A stretch of DNA of 64,000 bases from DAOUJI01 sp965197415 (GCA_965197415.1 OZ240207.1:2790001-2854000), one strand, 5' to 3'; shown: positions 9,215 to 18,499, numbered from the stretch's first letter. The notes: generated from the letters alone by a model not told the origin. Program-made: numbers and translations.

Positions 9215-10024
9215 ATGACGGAATCCGGTCAAAGAACACTAAAACTAAAAACCCTTAGGCTGTCTCTTGGTGGGACAGTGGCGACTATCACCCTCAATAG
9301 GCCTCGGTCCCGCAATCGAGTGAACCTAGACATGGCTGGAGACATCCGGGAGTCCTGCGGACTCCTGACAGAGGAGACTGAGGGGCTTAGAGCCGTGGTG
9401 GTCACCGGACTGGGAGCCAGTTTTTCATGCGGCAGAGAAAAGCTGACAGCCTCGGGCGCACAGAAACACGGGCTGGCCCGAGAGCAGTGGTTGGCGCTCC
9501 ATCAGGCGGCATCAGCCATCGCCGGGTTGGAGGTCCCTGTCATAGCGGCCTTGAACGGCGATGCAACCGACCACGGCCTGGAATTAGCCCTGGCCTGTGA
9601 CCTAAGGGTCGCCGACCCTGCGGCGCTCATGGGGTTCATAGATGTCTCGTCGGGGAGGATGCCCTGGGACGGAGGGACTCAACGCCTGACCCGTCTTGCA
9701 GGCCCGACACTGGCGCTGGACATGCTTCTGACTTCCCGGCTGATAGACGCGCAGGAAGCTATGGCTGCCGGGCTGGTCAACCGGGTTAGCGAGCCGGGCG
9801 GCGCCCTGGAAGCGGCGCTGGACCTTGCCGGTCTCGTCGCCTCGGCGGCCCCCATTGCCTCCAGGTACATCAAAGAGGCGATCATGTCGGGGATGGACAT
9901 GACCGTTGCCCAGGGACTGGGGCTGGAGGCCGATCTCAGCGTCATCCTCCAGAGCACACAGGACCGCGCCGAGGGCCTGAGGTCGTTCTTTGAAAAACGG
10001 GACCCCGAGTTTCGAGGCGCATGA
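9215..10024 (+). CDS. Enoyl-CoA hydratase/isomerase family protein, atypical active site
   Basis: A crotonase-fold protein of about 269 residues. Fold landmarks are VATITLNRPRSRNRV, the oxyanion-hole region FSCGREKL, GLELALACDLRVA and GGTQRLTRLAG. The first crotonase glutamate is kept (GLELAL), but the second, normally in the LGxxPGxGGTQRL segment, is replaced: the region reads FIDVSSGRMPWDGGTQRL, placing Asp where Glu164 of rat hydratase lies and adding another Asp before GG. This pattern fits specialised crotonases rather than simple beta-oxidation hydratases. ATG at 9215 is preferred to TTG at 9203. A second crotonase follows 46 bp downstream. Confidence 0.8.
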   Translation: MTESGQRTLKLKTLRLSLGGTVATITLNRPRSRNRVNLDMAGDIRESCGLLTEETEGLRAVVVTGLGASFSCGREKLTASGAQKHGLAREQWLALHQAASAIAGLEVPVIAALNGDATDHGLELALACDLRVADPAALMGFIDVSSGRMPWDGGTQRLTRLAGPTLALDMLLTSRLIDAQEAMAAGLVNRVSEPGGALEAALDLAGLVASAAPIASRYIKEAIMSGMDMTVAQGLGLEADLSVILQSTQDRAEGLRSFFEKRDPEFRGA

Positions 10025-10070
10025 TTACCGTACCAAAGCCGATGCGTTTATCCAAATCCTGTTCGACGCT

Positions 10071-10802
10071 ATGATTGCTTTTGAGACGCTCCTCTACAGC
10101 AAGACGGGGGCCGTGGCACGGATTTCTCTGAACCGGCCCCATGTTCGCAATGCGTACAACACCACAATGCGCGACGACCTCTACCAAGCTCTCTCCGCTG
10201 TCAGAGATGACCCGGAGGTCCGGGCGATGGTCTTGTCGGGAGAAGGTCCAGCTTTTTGCGCTGGAGCCGACCTGTCCGAATTTGGGACCGCTCCTTCTCT
10301 TGCCGTCGCCCGACAGGTGCGGTGGCTGAGGGACATATGGGGCCTGTTTCTCAGCGTATCCAAGCCTATGGTCGCGGCCATACACGGATATTGTCTCGGC
10401 TCAGGAGTGGAAATGGCCCTCCTATGCGATATTCGGATAGCGTCGGAAGACGCCGTCTTCGGCCTTCCCGAAGCCTCTCTCGGATTGATTCCCGCGGCCG
10501 GGGGAGTCGTGACACTACCCAGGACCGTCGGCCCGGGAGCCGCCCTGGACCTGCTTCTGACACGCAGAAGAATCGCCGCGGCTGAAGCTCGAACTCTTGG
10601 ACTTGTCACCCGCGTGGCGCCTAGAGACGCGCTTGATGACATGGTTAGGGACGTTGCCCACAATCTGGAGTCCCTCGATCCTGTTGTTGCGGCGGCGGTC
10701 AAGCAGGCGGCGCGACGGGGGATGGACCTGCCTCTGGAGCGAGCGTTGGAGCTGGATACCCGCCTGGCGCTCAAGACTCTGGGAGAGACTGGCGCCCTCT
10801 GA
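10071..10802 (+). CDS. Enoyl-CoA hydratase/isomerase family protein
   Basis: A 243-residue crotonase. It has both classical glutamates: one in GSGVEMALLCDIRIA and one in LPEASLGLIPAAGG. The oxyanion-hole segment is AFCAGADLSEF. The longer frame from 9990 would overlap the previous gene, so ATG 10071 (MIAFETLLYSKTG) is taken. It should catalyse hydration or isomerisation of an enoyl-CoA. The acyl-CoA synthetase that starts 69 bp later would supply the CoA thioester, so the three genes likely form one catabolic unit. Confidence 0.85.
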   Translation: MIAFETLLYSKTGAVARISLNRPHVRNAYNTTMRDDLYQALSAVRDDPEVRAMVLSGEGPAFCAGADLSEFGTAPSLAVARQVRWLRDIWGLFLSVSKPMVAAIHGYCLGSGVEMALLCDIRIASEDAVFGLPEASLGLIPAAGGVVTLPRTVGPGAALDLLLTRRRIAAAEARTLGLVTRVAPRDALDDMVRDVAHNLESLDPVVAAAVKQAARRGMDLPLERALELDTRLALKTLGETGAL

Positions 10803-10871
10803 TACAATACCGAGTTGGCGCCGGCAATACGACTCCATGACGCTGGCCTGCCCATTCCTGGAGGATGCTGA

Positions 10872-12458
10872 ATGAACACCACGGAGTTTCTGACTATCGC
10901 TAATGCAATTGTGCCAGATCGCACGGCTGTTGTGTTCGAGGAACACCGGTACACTTACGAAGACCTGCAAGAGCGGGTGTCCAGACTGGCCAATGCCCTG
11001 TCCGACTTGGGCGTGGGGCCCGGAGACCGTGTGGCGTCCATGCAGGTGAACACCAACCAGGTGATTGAAACCTATTTCGCCGCCGCCGCCTTGGACGCCA
11101 TCTACGTGCCCTTCAACTTCAGGGCGAGGGCCGAGGAAATCGCCTACATGCTGAGCGACGCCGACCCTTCGGTGTTTCTCGTAGGGGGCCGGTACCTGAG
11201 CCTGGTCGACTCGATTAACCCTGGAATGCTGCCCTCCAACCTGATAGCTCTTGACGGTGAAGCTCCGGTCGGAGGAGACACTGAGGGCCATTGGCTTTCA
11301 TACGAGGGTCTGCTCGCTTCGGCGCCGCCAGACCAACTCCACTTTCCAGAAGCCGACGACGACGACACTACCATCCTGATGTTCACCGCCGGCACGACCG
11401 GCCACCCTAAAGCGGTGATGCTGACCCAGCAAAGCTTCACCTCGTACCTGCTGACCAACGTCACTCCACCGGACCCCGATGAAGAAGAGGAGAAGAACCT
11501 CCTCACGGTGCCCCTGTATCACATCGCGGGCATTCAGGGGATGATGGCCGCCGTCTACGGAGGCAGGTCTCTGGTGGTGATGCGCCAGTTCGAACCCGTC
11601 GAGTGGTTGGAACTGGTCCAACAGGAGCGGGCTAACAGAGCGATGCTGGTCCCGACGATGATTAAGCGGCTCATGGACCACCCTGAGTTCTCCAACTACG
11701 ACCTGTCCAGCCTCGAAGTCATTACCTACGGCGCGGCCCCCATGCCCCTGGAGGTAATCAGTCGCGCAATCGAGGAATTCCCAGGAGCACGGTTCATCAA
11801 CGCTTTCGGCCAGACGGAGACGGCGTCCACGATCACCATGCTTCCGCCTGACGACCATGTGCTGGAGGGAACTCCCGAGGAAGTCGAGAAGAAGCTGAAG
11901 CGGCTCACCTCCATCGGAAAGCCCCTCGACGACGTGGAGGTGCGGATAGTCAACGAGGATGGGGAGGAGATTGAAACTGGCGAAATCGGCGAGATAGTCG
12001 CCGCAGGGTCACGGATGATGAAGGGATACTGGAACCAGGAAGACGCCACCCAGAACGCAATCCGAGGCGGATGGGTCTACACAGGCGATCTGGGATACCA
12101 GGACGACGACGGCTATATCTTCCTGTCCGGTAGGGCAAGGGACTTCATCAAACGGGGCGGCGAGATGGTGTCCCCCGAAGAAGTGGAAAGCGTCCTGCGT
12201 TCTCACTCTGCCGTGGACGACGCGGCTATAATCGGCGTGCCCGACGTGGAATGGGGCGAACGAGTCCGAGCCGTCATCGTACTCAAGGAGGAGCGGACAG
12301 CGTCGCCGGAAGAGCTGATTGAGCATTGCCACGAACACCTGTCCAGCTTCAAGCGCCCGGAGGACGTGGTGTTCGTCGACGAGCTGCCCCGCAACCCCTT
12401 GGGCAAGGTGCTGAAACGGGTGCTCCGCGAGGAATTTGCACAGCCCATAGAGGACTGA
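10872..12458 (+). CDS. Acyl-CoA synthetase (AMP-forming)
   Basis: A 528-residue ANL-superfamily ligase that activates a carboxylic acid to its acyl-CoA through an acyl-adenylate. Visible core motifs are FTAGTTGHPKAVML (P-loop, A3), the GAAPMP and FGQTETAST adenine-binding segments, YTGDLGYQDDDGYIFLSGR (A7/A8), KRGGEMVSPEEVE and the C-terminal catalytic lysine in PRNPLGKVLKR (A10). Length is normal. The start ATG follows GGAGGATGCTGA. It follows two crotonases and would initiate degradation of a fatty, aromatic or alicyclic acid; the substrate is not readable. Confidence 0.9.
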   Translation: MNTTEFLTIANAIVPDRTAVVFEEHRYTYEDLQERVSRLANALSDLGVGPGDRVASMQVNTNQVIETYFAAAALDAIYVPFNFRARAEEIAYMLSDADPSVFLVGGRYLSLVDSINPGMLPSNLIALDGEAPVGGDTEGHWLSYEGLLASAPPDQLHFPEADDDDTTILMFTAGTTGHPKAVMLTQQSFTSYLLTNVTPPDPDEEEEKNLLTVPLYHIAGIQGMMAAVYGGRSLVVMRQFEPVEWLELVQQERANRAMLVPTMIKRLMDHPEFSNYDLSSLEVITYGAAPMPLEVISRAIEEFPGARFINAFGQTETASTITMLPPDDHVLEGTPEEVEKKLKRLTSIGKPLDDVEVRIVNEDGEEIETGEIGEIVAAGSRMMKGYWNQEDATQNAIRGGWVYTGDLGYQDDDGYIFLSGRARDFIKRGGEMVSPEEVESVLRSHSAVDDAAIIGVPDVEWGERVRAVIVLKEERTASPEELIEHCHEHLSSFKRPEDVVFVDELPRNPLGKVLKRVLREEFAQPIED

Positions 12459-12473
12459 CGGTATAGGGGCGCC

Positions 12474-12836
12474 CTACCCCGGCGTTTCCAGGACTTCCAG
12501 CCTGACTCCGTCAGGGCCCTCGAAGAAGCACACGTTGCGCCCGCTTCCCACCTGGAACTGGGCGAGTATCTTGGCCCCTGACCCTTCCAACTGGGCCACC
12601 GTGCCGGGCAGGTCATTGGTGTCTATCGCTACGTGCTCCAGCCCGTAGAACTGCTCGATCGGTTGGCCCTCCACCAACGTCGTCACATTCATGGGGATGC
12701 CATGCAGGTCCAGCTTGTAGCCTATGTCTCCGATTTCCTGCACAACCGTTGCTCCCAGGTTGTTCACGTACCAGTCGGCTGTGGCTTTGGGGTCCGCAGT
12801 CTTGAAGTGCAGGTGGTTTAGCCTGAAATCTGCCAT
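12474..12836 (-). CDS. VOC superfamily (glyoxalase/bleomycin-resistance-like) protein
   Basis: A 120-residue protein with two beta-alpha-beta-beta-beta modules typical of the vicinal oxygen chelate fold. Metal-ligand positions are suggested by LNHLHFKTADPK (His), GLEHVAIDTNDL (His) and GVRLEVLETPG (Glu). The start at 12836 is supported by a strong CGAGGAGGAAC site 7 nt upstream; the longer frame to 12986 has none. Members include epimerases, dioxygenases and lyases, so the reaction is open. It is convergent with the acyl-CoA synthetase gene and 72 bp downstream of the OsmC-type selenoprotein gene. Confidence 0.75.
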   Translation of the reverse strand: MADFRLNHLHFKTADPKATADWYVNNLGATVVQEIGDIGYKLDLHGIPMNVTTLVEGQPIEQFYGLEHVAIDTNDLPGTVAQLEGSGAKILAQFQVGSGRNVCFFEGPDGVRLEVLETPG

Positions 12837-12907
12837 GAGAGTTCCTCCTCGTTTCGACGATTGCTTTTTGGGCGTCTGCTTATGTCGCCCGTTCACCCAG
12901 GCTGGCG

Positions 12908-13453
12908 CTAACTGAGGTCTGCCCCGTTCAGCTTGGTCGTGTCTTGAAAGACCACCGGAGCCGTCAAGGCGGCCCGCATGTAGCACCCCGCCCTGGCGTT
13001 GCGCAAGACTGCAGCGACCTTGTCTGGGTCTTCGTCGGACTCAACCTCAAAGTGGGTCTCCACCCTTGGAACACGCGCTTGGACAGATCCCTCCAACACC
13101 GATCCGCTGAGTTCCAGGTGAAGGGAAACATGGGCTTTGACCTTGTGGATGGCGACCTTCATTTGATGGGAGTACCTCCCAATCTGGGTCATCTCTCAAA
13201 AGAGGATGGCCGCCGCTAGGTAGGCCATGGGCGGCGGAGCTGAGTTGTCTCCTCCTATTGTCTCCGGCTCGTCGCAAAATATCGAAAAGTCCTTGCCCGC
13301 GATGCTGAAGTCGGCCCGTTTGAGCATTGTTCCCAGGGTTTCAGCGTCACATTCGAGGACTGTGCTGCGATAGCTCCTCTCCCGAGTCGGACCCTGGGAC
13401 AAACGTCCGCCGTCTTGGGCTTGATCGCTATTGGAAGAAAGATGTTCGGACAT
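12908..13453 (-). CDS. OsmC-family thiol peroxidase-like selenoprotein (in-frame TGA read as Sec)
   Basis: Reading through one TGA (13196-13198) gives a continuous 181-residue OsmC-family protein. Such proteins use two Cys to reduce hydroperoxides. The TGA falls at residue 86 in LAAAILF-U-EMTQIGRY, exactly where the first redox Cys begins the central helix; the second Cys is at about 157 in ARAGCYMRAALTAP. The ATG at 13453 has a strong GAGGGGAG site, while the segment after the TGA has none of its own, so two separate genes are unlikely. A hairpin with a G-containing loop begins about 11 nt after the TGA. Alternatives are a nonsense mutation or sequencing error, but the position and two sister cases make Sec much more likely. 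Confidence 0.85.
13165..13184 (-). promoter_or_regulatory. Candidate bacterial SECIS hairpin in the OsmC-like gene
   Basis: Downstream of the TGA in the minus direction the RNA can pair TGGGAG with CTCCCA around the loop GTA, extended by GA/TC with a bulged T. The loop starts about 20 nt after the TGA and begins with G, which fits the published rule for SelB-dependent bacterial SECIS elements. Confidence 0.6.
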
Positions 13454-13483
13454 AACTCCCCTCTCGAAACGCCTAGTGTGTGT

Positions 13484-16060
13484 TCACGACAAATCAGGGT
13501 CTCCGCGGAAACGCTCGGGAACCAATCTCAGGGCGATGCATTTAATGAGCCCGTTGCGCACAGACTTCCACGATTGTTTCACCGGGTGCATGTCCTGGCC
13601 CGTGAGGCGATCGACGCCGTCGGGGTCGCCGTAAACGTCCTTGACGTACCTGGCGGTGATGTACGACAGGTCGGCTGTATGCTCAGGAATGGCCTGGGCC
13701 AGTCGTCTGTTGTACTCCCAAGGGGTCTCCTGGGGTTTCGGTCCGAGCCCAGCCATGCTGGCCAGAATCCTCGTAGACGCATATACCGACGTGACATAAG
13801 GCATTCGGGACAAGTTCCACCTAGCGTAGACCATTCCTCCGACTGGCAAGACCACCGCCAGCGCCACGACGGTCGCGATAAACGCTGTTAGCGCAGAAAC
13901 CCCGCCTCCGGTTTGTCCCTGGCCGTCGGATGGGCGATCGTTGAGCGTCCCGAGGTCATCCAACTCCTCGAACAACTCGTCACCGGTACCCAGGCCGTCC
14001 TCTTCGCATATCCCAGGTATGAATTCCTCGCAGGCGTCGGCGGCGACGCCTCCAGTGGCCAGTCTTCCGGCGCCTGGTGTGAACCCCAAGCTGACCAGTG
14101 AGTCCTGAACGTCGGCGGGGGTTGGCTCGAACTCCACCCACCCGTACTCTGGGAAGTAGACTTCCGTCCAGGCGTGGTAGTGCCTGGCCCTGACCACCCA
14201 GCCTCCCCGGTCCTCGTCGTATTCGCCCGGACCGAACCCGACCACTAACCGCGCCGGTATGCCTAGGGAGCGGAGCATTGTCGCCATGGACGAGGCGTAG
14301 TTCTGGCAGAATCCGCGGCCCAACTCGAACAGGAAGAAGTCCACAAAGTCCTGGCCTTCGGGTGGGAGGGCCACGTCCAGGGTGTATGGAATTCTATGCA
14401 GATAGGACTGTATCGACTGGGCCTTGTCATAGGGATTGTCTGCGGACTCGGTCATAGTCTCCGCCAGCCGCTTCACCCGGTCCGGCAGGGTATCCGGCAG
14501 TTGAAGGTACCTGTCCGTTACCCATACAGGATAATCAGCGCCGGCGCCCCGCAGGGCGGTGGAAGAAGCGGTCGAGACCATTCCGCTGGTCGAGTACCGG
14601 ACTGGCGGGTTCAGCACTCCTCTGCCGCTGAGGAGCGCCATGGGTTGATGAGGGTCCGGCTCTTGCCTCTGCACTCCTATGAAATCCCCCGATGGGAAGT
14701 CATCCTCAACCTCTGCATAGACGAGCCCCGGATTGGACAATGTTTCGTCTTCCGGCAGCGCTTGGGCGTCTGAAGCCCTCAACATCTGGGACGTTCCGTC
14801 GATTCGAGAGTCGATCCAACTCACCAGTTCATTGCGATAGGCCGTCACGTCATCGGGCAAATAAGATGTCTGAGGGCTCGTTATGAAAAGCTTGAATGGG
14901 TCCTGTCCGGTCATCTCAACATCCGTGGGGATGTTGGACCCGATGGGCTCGCCCACGGTCACCAGCGTATTGCTCTTCGAGAAGATGCGTACGGTGATGT
15001 CCACCTGCTTGGTGTCCAGCAGACCCTCAGTGTTATCCTCTAGCTGAATGTCGCTTTGCTGGACTGCCAGCAGATTGTCGGAGCTGGTCCAGCCTTCACT
15101 GGTGTATGTTTCGTACGTTCTCATGCGCCAGTGGTAGGCCTGCTGCGACTCTACCAGGAATATCTCCTGCTCACTTAGCTCCTTAGCCTCCTTGAAGGGC
15201 AAGTCGGTTCTAGGAGCGAAGGGCCCAATCTGGTCCAAGTCCAACGGTGGAGAGTAGAAAACGTAGTTCTTTCTATCAGGCACTCCGTAGAAGAGACTCG
15301 CCCAGCCTGATTGGAACTTGTACAGCGGCTCCTGGAACTGCTGGGTGGCGGGAATGACTATTCCCTCAGGCGCCGGCGCCTGCCACGCAGGAATCAATGC
15401 GACTCCCATGACGGCTGCTGAGACCACAACCACCCCGGCGGTCTGGAGGCCCGTCACCTCCTTCAGTGACCGCATGTGTTTTAGAGCTATACCGGGAGCG
15501 GAGACCAGTGCGTACAGGAAAAAGTACCAGTAGAAGCTCGACGGCAAAAATGTCAGGACCACCAGCAAAGCCGCCAACCCTGGGAGTATATGAACCACTG
15601 GGGCTTTCGCCCTGTACGCCGCCCAAGTCGTCAAGTGTCCGCAGAAGAGGACAACTCCGATGAGGAACGTGCCTGTGGTGACTTCTCCCCTATCCCCGGC
15701 CGTGCTGCCTATTGCCCCAAACCATCCACCGATCTCCGAGAACAGGTCGGTCAGGCTGCCCGCCTCCGAGATAGTAAAGGCTCCTATTATGATTGCTCCT
15801 AGGACCGAAATGAGGGCGCCCAGGGGATGGCCCCACGTCCAGGAAATCCTCGACCTGGCCATCAACGCCCAGAAAGGCAGAGGCGCTAGAGCCAGAGCAA
15901 TGAGCGGTGGAAGCCCATCCACCCAGTTTGCGTCGCTGACGGCTGCGGCGGCGGCCGCCAGCGGCAGGCCCAAAATCAGAACAAAGAGGATCTCATTCAA
16001 CGACGGGACTCTGCCCTGCCCCGGCGCACTTTCGGACTTGCTTTGCATGGAAAAGGTCAT
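13484..16060 (-). CDS. Membrane-anchored transglutaminase-like protease/ligase (DUF3488/TgpA type)
   Basis: An 858-residue protein with about six hydrophobic segments in the first 220 residues, a large extracytoplasmic domain, and one C-terminal TM (about residues 735-760). The transglutaminase-like core has the catalytic Cys in GRGFCQNYASSMATMLRSLG, His in ARHYHAWTEVYF and Asp in VEFEPTPAD. A DUF4129-like tail follows (ETPWEYNRRLA). This architecture matches TgpA/YebA proteins. Known members cleave or crosslink peptides outside the membrane. It is the last gene of a MoxR-DUF58-transglutaminase operon, 6 bp after DUF58, a widely conserved trio thought to act on envelope proteins. Confidence 0.88.
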   Translation of the reverse strand: MTFSMQSKSESAPGQGRVPSLNEILFVLILGLPLAAAAAAVSDANWVDGLPPLIALALAPLPFWALMARSRISWTWGHPLGALISVLGAIIIGAFTISEAGSLTDLFSEIGGWFGAIGSTAGDRGEVTTGTFLIGVVLFCGHLTTWAAYRAKAPVVHILPGLAALLVVLTFLPSSFYWYFFLYALVSAPGIALKHMRSLKEVTGLQTAGVVVVSAAVMGVALIPAWQAPAPEGIVIPATQQFQEPLYKFQSGWASLFYGVPDRKNYVFYSPPLDLDQIGPFAPRTDLPFKEAKELSEQEIFLVESQQAYHWRMRTYETYTSEGWTSSDNLLAVQQSDIQLEDNTEGLLDTKQVDITVRIFSKSNTLVTVGEPIGSNIPTDVEMTGQDPFKLFITSPQTSYLPDDVTAYRNELVSWIDSRIDGTSQMLRASDAQALPEDETLSNPGLVYAEVEDDFPSGDFIGVQRQEPDPHQPMALLSGRGVLNPPVRYSTSGMVSTASSTALRGAGADYPVWVTDRYLQLPDTLPDRVKRLAETMTESADNPYDKAQSIQSYLHRIPYTLDVALPPEGQDFVDFFLFELGRGFCQNYASSMATMLRSLGIPARLVVGFGPGEYDEDRGGWVVRARHYHAWTEVYFPEYGWVEFEPTPADVQDSLVSLGFTPGAGRLATGGVAADACEEFIPGICEEDGLGTGDELFEELDDLGTLNDRPSDGQGQTGGGVSALTAFIATVVALAVVLPVGGMVYARWNLSRMPYVTSVYASTRILASMAGLGPKPQETPWEYNRRLAQAIPEHTADLSYITARYVKDVYGDPDGVDRLTGQDMHPVKQSWKSVRNGLIKCIALRLVPERFRGDPDLS

Positions 16061-16066
16061 GACTGT

Positions 16067-17338
16067 CTAGTAAACGGAAATGCGGTTCATCAAGTCGCCC
16101 AACGCGGATGCCATGTCGTCGCCTCGCCTTAGAATGAAAGCCCACTCGCTCCGTTCCCCCCACTGCCCAGAGCGACCAGCCGAGGGAGTGGAGATTGCTG
16201 GGTCGAAAGTGGCTTTGTCCAGAAAGATGGCTGCTGCAAGGATTCTTCTGCGTGTCAGGAACTGCATCAGATAGCCCAGGGGCTCCGTAGGCTCAGGCGT
16301 CACGGCAATCACCACAGAGCCGGGTTGGAGCTCCGCGCTAAGTGAGGAGACCACGTCGATGAAGGGGGTCCGTCCTCTGGCCTCGATGGTGGCCAAACTT
16401 CCCATCATCGTCCACAGGTGGTTCGCATCCTTAGCCGGGGAGAAGCGGCGCAGTTCGTCTCCCTGGGCGGCCAAACCCACGGCATGGCCTCGGTCCATCA
16501 ACCCTTTTACCAGAGACGCCGACACCGTGACCATATACTCCTCGGTGCCGTCTGCGCCTTCTCCTGCCTGCACCTGCTGATCCATGTCCAGGAAAATCCA
16601 TATCTCGTTGACACCTGCGCCGTCGAACTCTTTGGTCATCAACTGGTCCCTGCGGGCGGTCGACGGCCAGTGGATGTGAGTGAGGCTGTCGCCTGGCTCA
16701 TATTCTCTCACCAGAGACGCCGCCGGACTGTGACCCAACCGTTGACCTGCCTCGCCGATCTCTCCCCCGCTGACCTGTCCTGGCACCAGGGCTTGGGTCA
16801 AGTCCATGGTGGCTGGGTACACCAATAAGCTCCGTGGCTCACCGATGCGGTTCTCCATGCTGAAAAGCCCGGTGGGGTCTTTGGTGCGCATGGACAAGGC
16901 GCCGACGGAATTCAGTCCGCGCTTTCGGCAGAAACCGGACACCGTCCACCGTACGGACCCATGAGGGCTCAGGTTGAAATTTACCTCCTCCGCGTCCAGG
17001 GCTTCACCTGTTAGCCCGGAGCGGAGCGCGACTCTGGGAAACCCGAACTTTTCCTTCACCTCTACGGTGAGGACCATCCTGCCGCCCACCTGAGGATGCG
17101 CCGACACTTCTTCCACCGTCACATCCAGCCCGCGGCTTTGTAGCCATGTGAAGCCGTAGGCTATGACGGCGCCCCCAAGGACCAAATAGACAATCCAGTA
17201 GAGAGGTTGAAACCCAGTCAGCATGGCCGCTAGAAGCACGGCTCCCAAGCCAATGCAAAGGCGTAGGAAGGGCTTTACATAAGGCCCCGACGAATGGAGG
17301 CGGCCGGCGTTAGCTGGCGGTTCTGCGGAGTGGAGCAA
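16067..17338 (-). CDS. DUF58 (vWA-like) membrane protein
   Basis: A 423-residue protein with two short N-terminal TM segments (about 25-70) and a C-terminal DUF58 domain. The hallmark is EYEPGDSLTHIHWPSTARRDQLMTKEF (quoted here only by its core YEPGDSLTHIHWPSTAR), followed by the vWA-like EIWIFLDMD. The N-terminus overlaps the MoxR gene by 29 bp with a TTG start; a later start is possible. MoxR ATPases act as chaperones that insert metal or cofactor into vWA partners, so this protein is the probable MoxR client and bridges to the transglutaminase. Confidence 0.85.
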   Translation of the reverse strand: MLHSAEPPANAGRLHSSGPYVKPFLRLCIGLGAVLLAAMLTGFQPLYWIVYLVLGGAVIAYGFTWLQSRGLDVTVEEVSAHPQVGGRMVLTVEVKEKFGFPRVALRSGLTGEALDAEEVNFNLSPHGSVRWTVSGFCRKRGLNSVGALSMRTKDPTGLFSMENRIGEPRSLLVYPATMDLTQALVPGQVSGGEIGEAGQRLGHSPAASLVREYEPGDSLTHIHWPSTARRDQLMTKEFDGAGVNEIWIFLDMDQQVQAGEGADGTEEYMVTVSASLVKGLMDRGHAVGLAAQGDELRRFSPAKDANHLWTMMGSLATIEARGRTPFIDVVSSLSAELQPGSVVIAVTPEPTEPLGYLMQFLTRRRILAAAIFLDKATFDPAISTPSAGRSGQWGERSEWAFILRRGDDMASALGDLMNRISVY

Positions 17339-18308
17339 AGGGGAACCCCTGGACCGGAGCCGCTCCGGCCACTGGAACGGACTCCAAGATACTCCGGATG
17401 GCGTCGTCCTCCGTCAAGTCCGAGCGCCCGTCAGCCGACAGGACTATACGATGTCCCAGCACAGCGACGGCGACGGTTTTCACGTCGTCGGGCAGGACGT
17501 AGTCTCGCCCTTCCAGTAGGGCTAGAGACTGGGACAGGCTCAATATACCCAGAGAAGCCCTGGGAGACGCTCCCAGGTAAACGGACTGGTGAACCCTGGT
17601 CGAGTTTACGATGCTGACCACGTATTCTTTGATGGCCCTGTCGGCGAAGACGTGCCGGGAGGCCTCCTGTGCCAGGGCAATCTCGTCGGCGGTGGCCACG
17701 GGCTCGACGCTGTTGATGGGGTGGACGGGAATCTGGTTGTCCAGTATGGACACCTCTTCCTCCGGGGTGGGGTAGTCAAGTCTCAGACGTATCAGAAACC
17801 TGTCCAACTCCGTCTCCGGCAGGGGGAAGGTGCCCCCGTGTTCGGTGGGATTGCGGGTGGCCAGTATCAGAAAAGGCGCGGGCATGGGGTGGGTGACGCC
17901 GTCGATGGTGAGTTGCCGCTCCTCCATGCACTCCAGCAGCGCCGACTGGGTCTTGGGGGAGGCCCTGTTGATTTCGTCGACCAGGACGATGTTGGACAAC
18001 ACCGGCCCAGGACGAAAAGTGAACTCCCGTTCCCGCTGGTCGAAGATGTACACTCCGGTAACGTCGCTGGGCAGGAGGTCCGCAGTGCATTGGATGCGGC
18101 GGAAGGTGACGCCCATGGACTTGGCCAGGGCTCTGGCCAGCATGGTCTTGCCAACTCCGGGGACGCCCTCGATCAGCACGTGCCCCTGGGAAAAGAGAGC
18201 CGCCACCCCGAGCTTCACCACATCTGTCTTGCCAACGATGACTTTCTCCACGTTGGCCACGATGGATGCCCCCAAGTCGGAGGCCGTTTGCAGGTTGGTT
18301 TGTGTCAC
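17310..18308 (-). CDS. MoxR-family AAA+ ATPase
   Basis: A MoxR-type AAA_3 ATPase of 332 residues from a GTG at 18308 preceded by GGGGGC; a TTG at 18365 would give 351. Walker A is EGVPGVGKTMLARA, Walker B is IVLVDEINRASPKTQSALLE, sensor 1 is FLILATRNP, and the helix-2 insert and arginine region RFLIRL are present. It is the first gene of the operon with DUF58 and the transglutaminase. MoxR proteins are cytosolic chaperone-like ATPases that help mature vWA-domain partners. Confidence 0.92.
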   Translation of the reverse strand: MTQTNLQTASDLGASIVANVEKVIVGKTDVVKLGVAALFSQGHVLIEGVPGVGKTMLARALAKSMGVTFRRIQCTADLLPSDVTGVYIFDQREREFTFRPGPVLSNIVLVDEINRASPKTQSALLECMEERQLTIDGVTHPMPAPFLILATRNPTEHGGTFPLPETELDRFLIRLRLDYPTPEEEVSILDNQIPVHPINSVEPVATADEIALAQEASRHVFADRAIKEYVVSIVNSTRVHQSVYLGASPRASLGILSLSQSLALLEGRDYVLPDDVKTVAVAVLGHRIVLSADGRSDLTEDDAIRSILESVPVAGAAPVQGFPFAPLRRTAS

Positions 18309-18469
18309 GCCGCCCCCGGTCTCAGACTGGTTCCCATGACGCCTATCTATCGACTGTAAGGTCAAGCCGCTATGCGCCCAAGGGCGGCTCGTTTTTGGAA
18401 AGGCTCACGGGGGACTATCGCTAACGAACGGTCATTCTGGACCGTCCGAACAGGCGTGGGAATAGGCGG

Positions 18470-18499
18470 ATATTACATTCCGCCTCTTAAGGTTGTCAA
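18470..18499 (-). promoter_or_regulatory. Promoter of the MoxR/DUF58/transglutaminase operon
   Basis: In the minus direction TTGACA (18494-18499) and TAATAT (18470-18475) are 18 bp apart. The region also holds the short hairpin AGGCGGA-tattacat-TCCGCCT (18464-18485) over the -10 box, a possible operator. The rest of 18309-18646 shows no gene. Confidence 0.65.

Noticed and set aside
13196..13198. TGA as a globally reassigned sense codon
   Set aside because: Many ordinary genes here (for example sufD, the AAA ATPase, thiD) end in TGA at the right length, so only the three redox sites are recoded.
12908..13453. Two separate small genes instead of one OsmC selenoprotein
   Set aside because: The second part starts in the middle of a conserved helix, has no ribosome site, and both parts together match one family end to end.
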